24,165 nucleotides of DNA. Origin: UBA5704 sp036264355. Lineage in GTDB: Bacteria > Acidobacteriota > Thermoanaerobaculia > Multivoradales > UBA5704. How positions within the stretch are numbered: position 1 is the stretch's first letter; each line of letters opens with the position of its first letter. Both the position numbers and the translations under genes were made by a program. Positions 22,955 through 24,165 of this stretch are shown piece after piece. Location: NCBI GenBank assembly GCA_036264355.1, contig DATARD010000406.1:1-24165 (forward strand), in the 5' to 3' direction. Under the pieces are notes generated by a model, which ran no database searches, was not told the origin of the DNA, and saw nothing but the letters and a program-made list of their open reading frames with translations.

Positions 22955-24165
22955 CAGCGGGTCTCCTTCAGCGTGGCGAGCTCGAGCGCGGCGAGCTGGG
23001 TGAGAAAGGGGAGGAGCTGCAGGGCGTCGCCGAGCCAGGTGCCGCTCCCGCCGTCCGGCCGGCCGGCGATGAAGAACCGTTCGAGACCGGCGGCATCGGC
23101 GGCGCTCTGCCCGCAGCGCTCGAGCCAGGGGCCGTAGGAGTCCAGACCGCGGGCGATCTGATAGCGCAAGTAGTTGAGGAACACCTTCCGCCCCTCCCCG
23201 GCGCCGGTCTGCAATGCATAGAGCTGCGTCGCGGCGACGTGCTCGCGGGCCGTCCGCAGGCGGTCGAGCAGAGTGCCGAATCCCGCGGCGTCATACGGCC
23301 GGCAGGTGCGCCAGAAATCCTCTTCGTCCGTCCGCCAGGCCATCTCCCGGGCCACCTTCGGCTCCTCGCTCAAGGGCGAGGAGTCGGTCAGCAGCTCGAA
23401 GTCCAGCGAGGAGCGTACCGTGCCGGGTTGCGCGCCGTGGAACATCCCCTTCGCGCTCTTGAGCAGCGCCTTGGCCAGGTCATATTGGTAGCGCACCGGA
23501 TATCCAGACTGGCAGAGCACCAGGCCGGCGCCGGCCGTGAGCCCGGGCACTCCGGCCGCGCGGGTCTCTTCGTCGATCCAGCCCGAGAGCTTCCCGGCCA
23601 CCTGCACCGCGAGAGCGCCGGGAAGGATCCAGATCGCTTCGTCCCCGCCGCCGAGGTAGCTGAGAAAGAGCCGGTCCTGCGCCGCGACCTTGGGAAGAAG
23701 CGGCCTGACCTCCTCGTCGGTCCGCGCCTCGACGTTCTCGAACACCTTAGACACCGCCCGGCTGGTGAAAGCGATCTCCGGCAGCGTGGCGAGCCGGCCG
23801 AAGAGGTTGCCCATCGCATTGCCGTCGACATAGAGAAAGCCGAGATACCGCGCCTTCGCACCCAGCGCCGGATATGCTTCGCTGAGCCGGCCGACCAGGT
23901 AGTCGAAGGAGACCCCCTCGATCGTTGCCTGGCCTACTCTCCAGCGCGTAAAGCACGGGGTGCACAGGAGGCCTTCCGCCCCCTTGCGCGGAATGGGATG
24001 CCCGTCCTCCCGGCGGTCGCGGCAGGAGGCGCAACGTTCCGCTCCGCCCGGGACAGGCGGCCGCAATAGCGGCTTCTCGTCCTTGCAGCGCCGGGCCATG
24101 TCGCGCAGGCGGCAGAGCACGGCCTGCGTCCCCGAGACGAGCCGGGCTCCCGCCGCGGCCTCTTC
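22954..24165 (-). CDS. cas10: Cas10, cyclic oligoadenylate synthase / large subunit (C-terminal 403 residues; 5' end outside window)
   Basis: The frame is open to the last base, so the N-terminal part (HD domain if present, Palm1) is not seen. The visible part starts with a linker and a zinc ribbon, CASC and LCTPC about 20 residues apart (visible residues about 45-72). Palm2 follows: YLGFLYVDGNAMGNLF (metal-binding Asp) at about 23810-23832, and YLGGGDEAIWILPG at about 23623-23661, where Cas10 proteins normally carry GGDD. The C-terminal D4-type helical domain contains WRTCRPYD and a run of helices ending LATLKETR. Cas10 turns target recognition into cyclic oligoadenylate synthesis from ATP. 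The TIR-SAVED gene downstream implies the cyclase works despite GGDE. It is the first visible gene of the operon; the promoter lies beyond the window. Confidence 0.9.
   Translation of the reverse strand, partial: EEAAAGARLVSGTQAVLCRLRDMARRCKDEKPLLRPPVPGGAERCASCRDRREDGHPIPRKGAEGLLCTPCFTRWRVGQATIEGVSFDYLVGRLSEAYPALGAKARYLGFLYVDGNAMGNLFGRLATLPEIAFTSRAVSKVFENVEARTDEEVRPLLPKVAAQDRLFLSYLGGGDEAIWILPGALAVQVAGKLSGWIDEETRAAGVPGLTAGAGLVLCQSGYPVRYQYDLAKALLKSAKGMFHGAQPGTVRSSLDFELLTDSSPLSEEPKVAREMAWRTDEEDFWRTCRPYDAAGFGTLLDRLRTAREHVAATQLYALQTGAGEGRKVFLNYLRYQIARGLDSYGPWLERCGQSAADAAGLERFFIAGRPDGGSGTWLGDALQLLPFLTQLAALELATLKETR

Noticed and set aside
21581..23137. 518-codon open frame on the plus strand
   Set aside because: It is antisense to the Cas7-Csx10 fusion and the end of cas10, with no recognisable motif.
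23623..23661. GGDE motif considered as a diguanylate cyclase GGDEF domain
   Set aside because: The Cys-pair zinc ribbon, VDGN metal site, C-terminal helical domain and cas gene neighbours identify Cas10.

Overview
The window is GC-rich (high G/C at third codon positions, long antisense shadow frames) and bacterial. It holds two tightly packed gene clusters that point at each other. The protein families (contractile-injection baseplate proteins with a DUF6519-type protein, and a type III CRISPR operon with several Cas7 paralogues) and the 9-nt GGAC repeat hairpin fit an environmental high-GC lineage such as Acidobacteriota or Myxococcota. That placement is inference; there is no rRNA or other phylogenetic marker here.

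Plus strand, 1-15989: the baseplate end of a contractile tail-like particle (extracellular contractile injection system, eCIS, or related phage-tail-like machine). In order: the 3' end of an unidentified gene, an Afp7-like CIS tube/LysM-family protein without an evident LysM, a small gpX-like protein, a gpD-like hub, a gp5/VgrG-like OB-fold spike, a gp25-like wedge protein, two baseplate-J proteins, a P2 gpI-like tail protein and a DUF6519-type giant. The last three carry large extra beta-domains: a BNR/Asp-box propeller, a predicted beta-helix, and LamG plus Kelch. Sheath, inner tube, ATPase, tape measure and cargo genes are not in the window; they may lie to the left.

15990-16369 is the convergent intergenic space. 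It starts with a striking long hairpin built from 9-nt tandem units in opposite orientation, probably the shared transcription terminator, followed by about 270 bases with small inverted and direct repeats and no convincing gene.

Minus strand, 24165 down to 16370: a type III CRISPR effector operon, best fitting subtype III-D: cas10 (5' end beyond the window), a fused cas7-csx10, a small-subunit (cas11-like) gene, three further cas7-family genes, an unrecognised 171-aa gene, and last a TIR-SAVED protein. The expected working model, by family knowledge, is that target RNA binding by the Cas7 backbone switches on the Cas10 Palm domain, which makes a cyclic oligoadenylate; the SAVED domain senses it and the TIR domain destroys NAD+. 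No cas6, cas1/cas2, ring nuclease or CRISPR array is visible here.

The most interesting points are the TIR-SAVED effector wired into a III-D operon next to an unknown gene, the Cas7-Csx10 fusion, a GGDE (not GGDD) cyclase motif in Cas10, a Cas7 subunit lacking the usual catalytic Asp, and the propeller inserted inside a baseplate-J protein.
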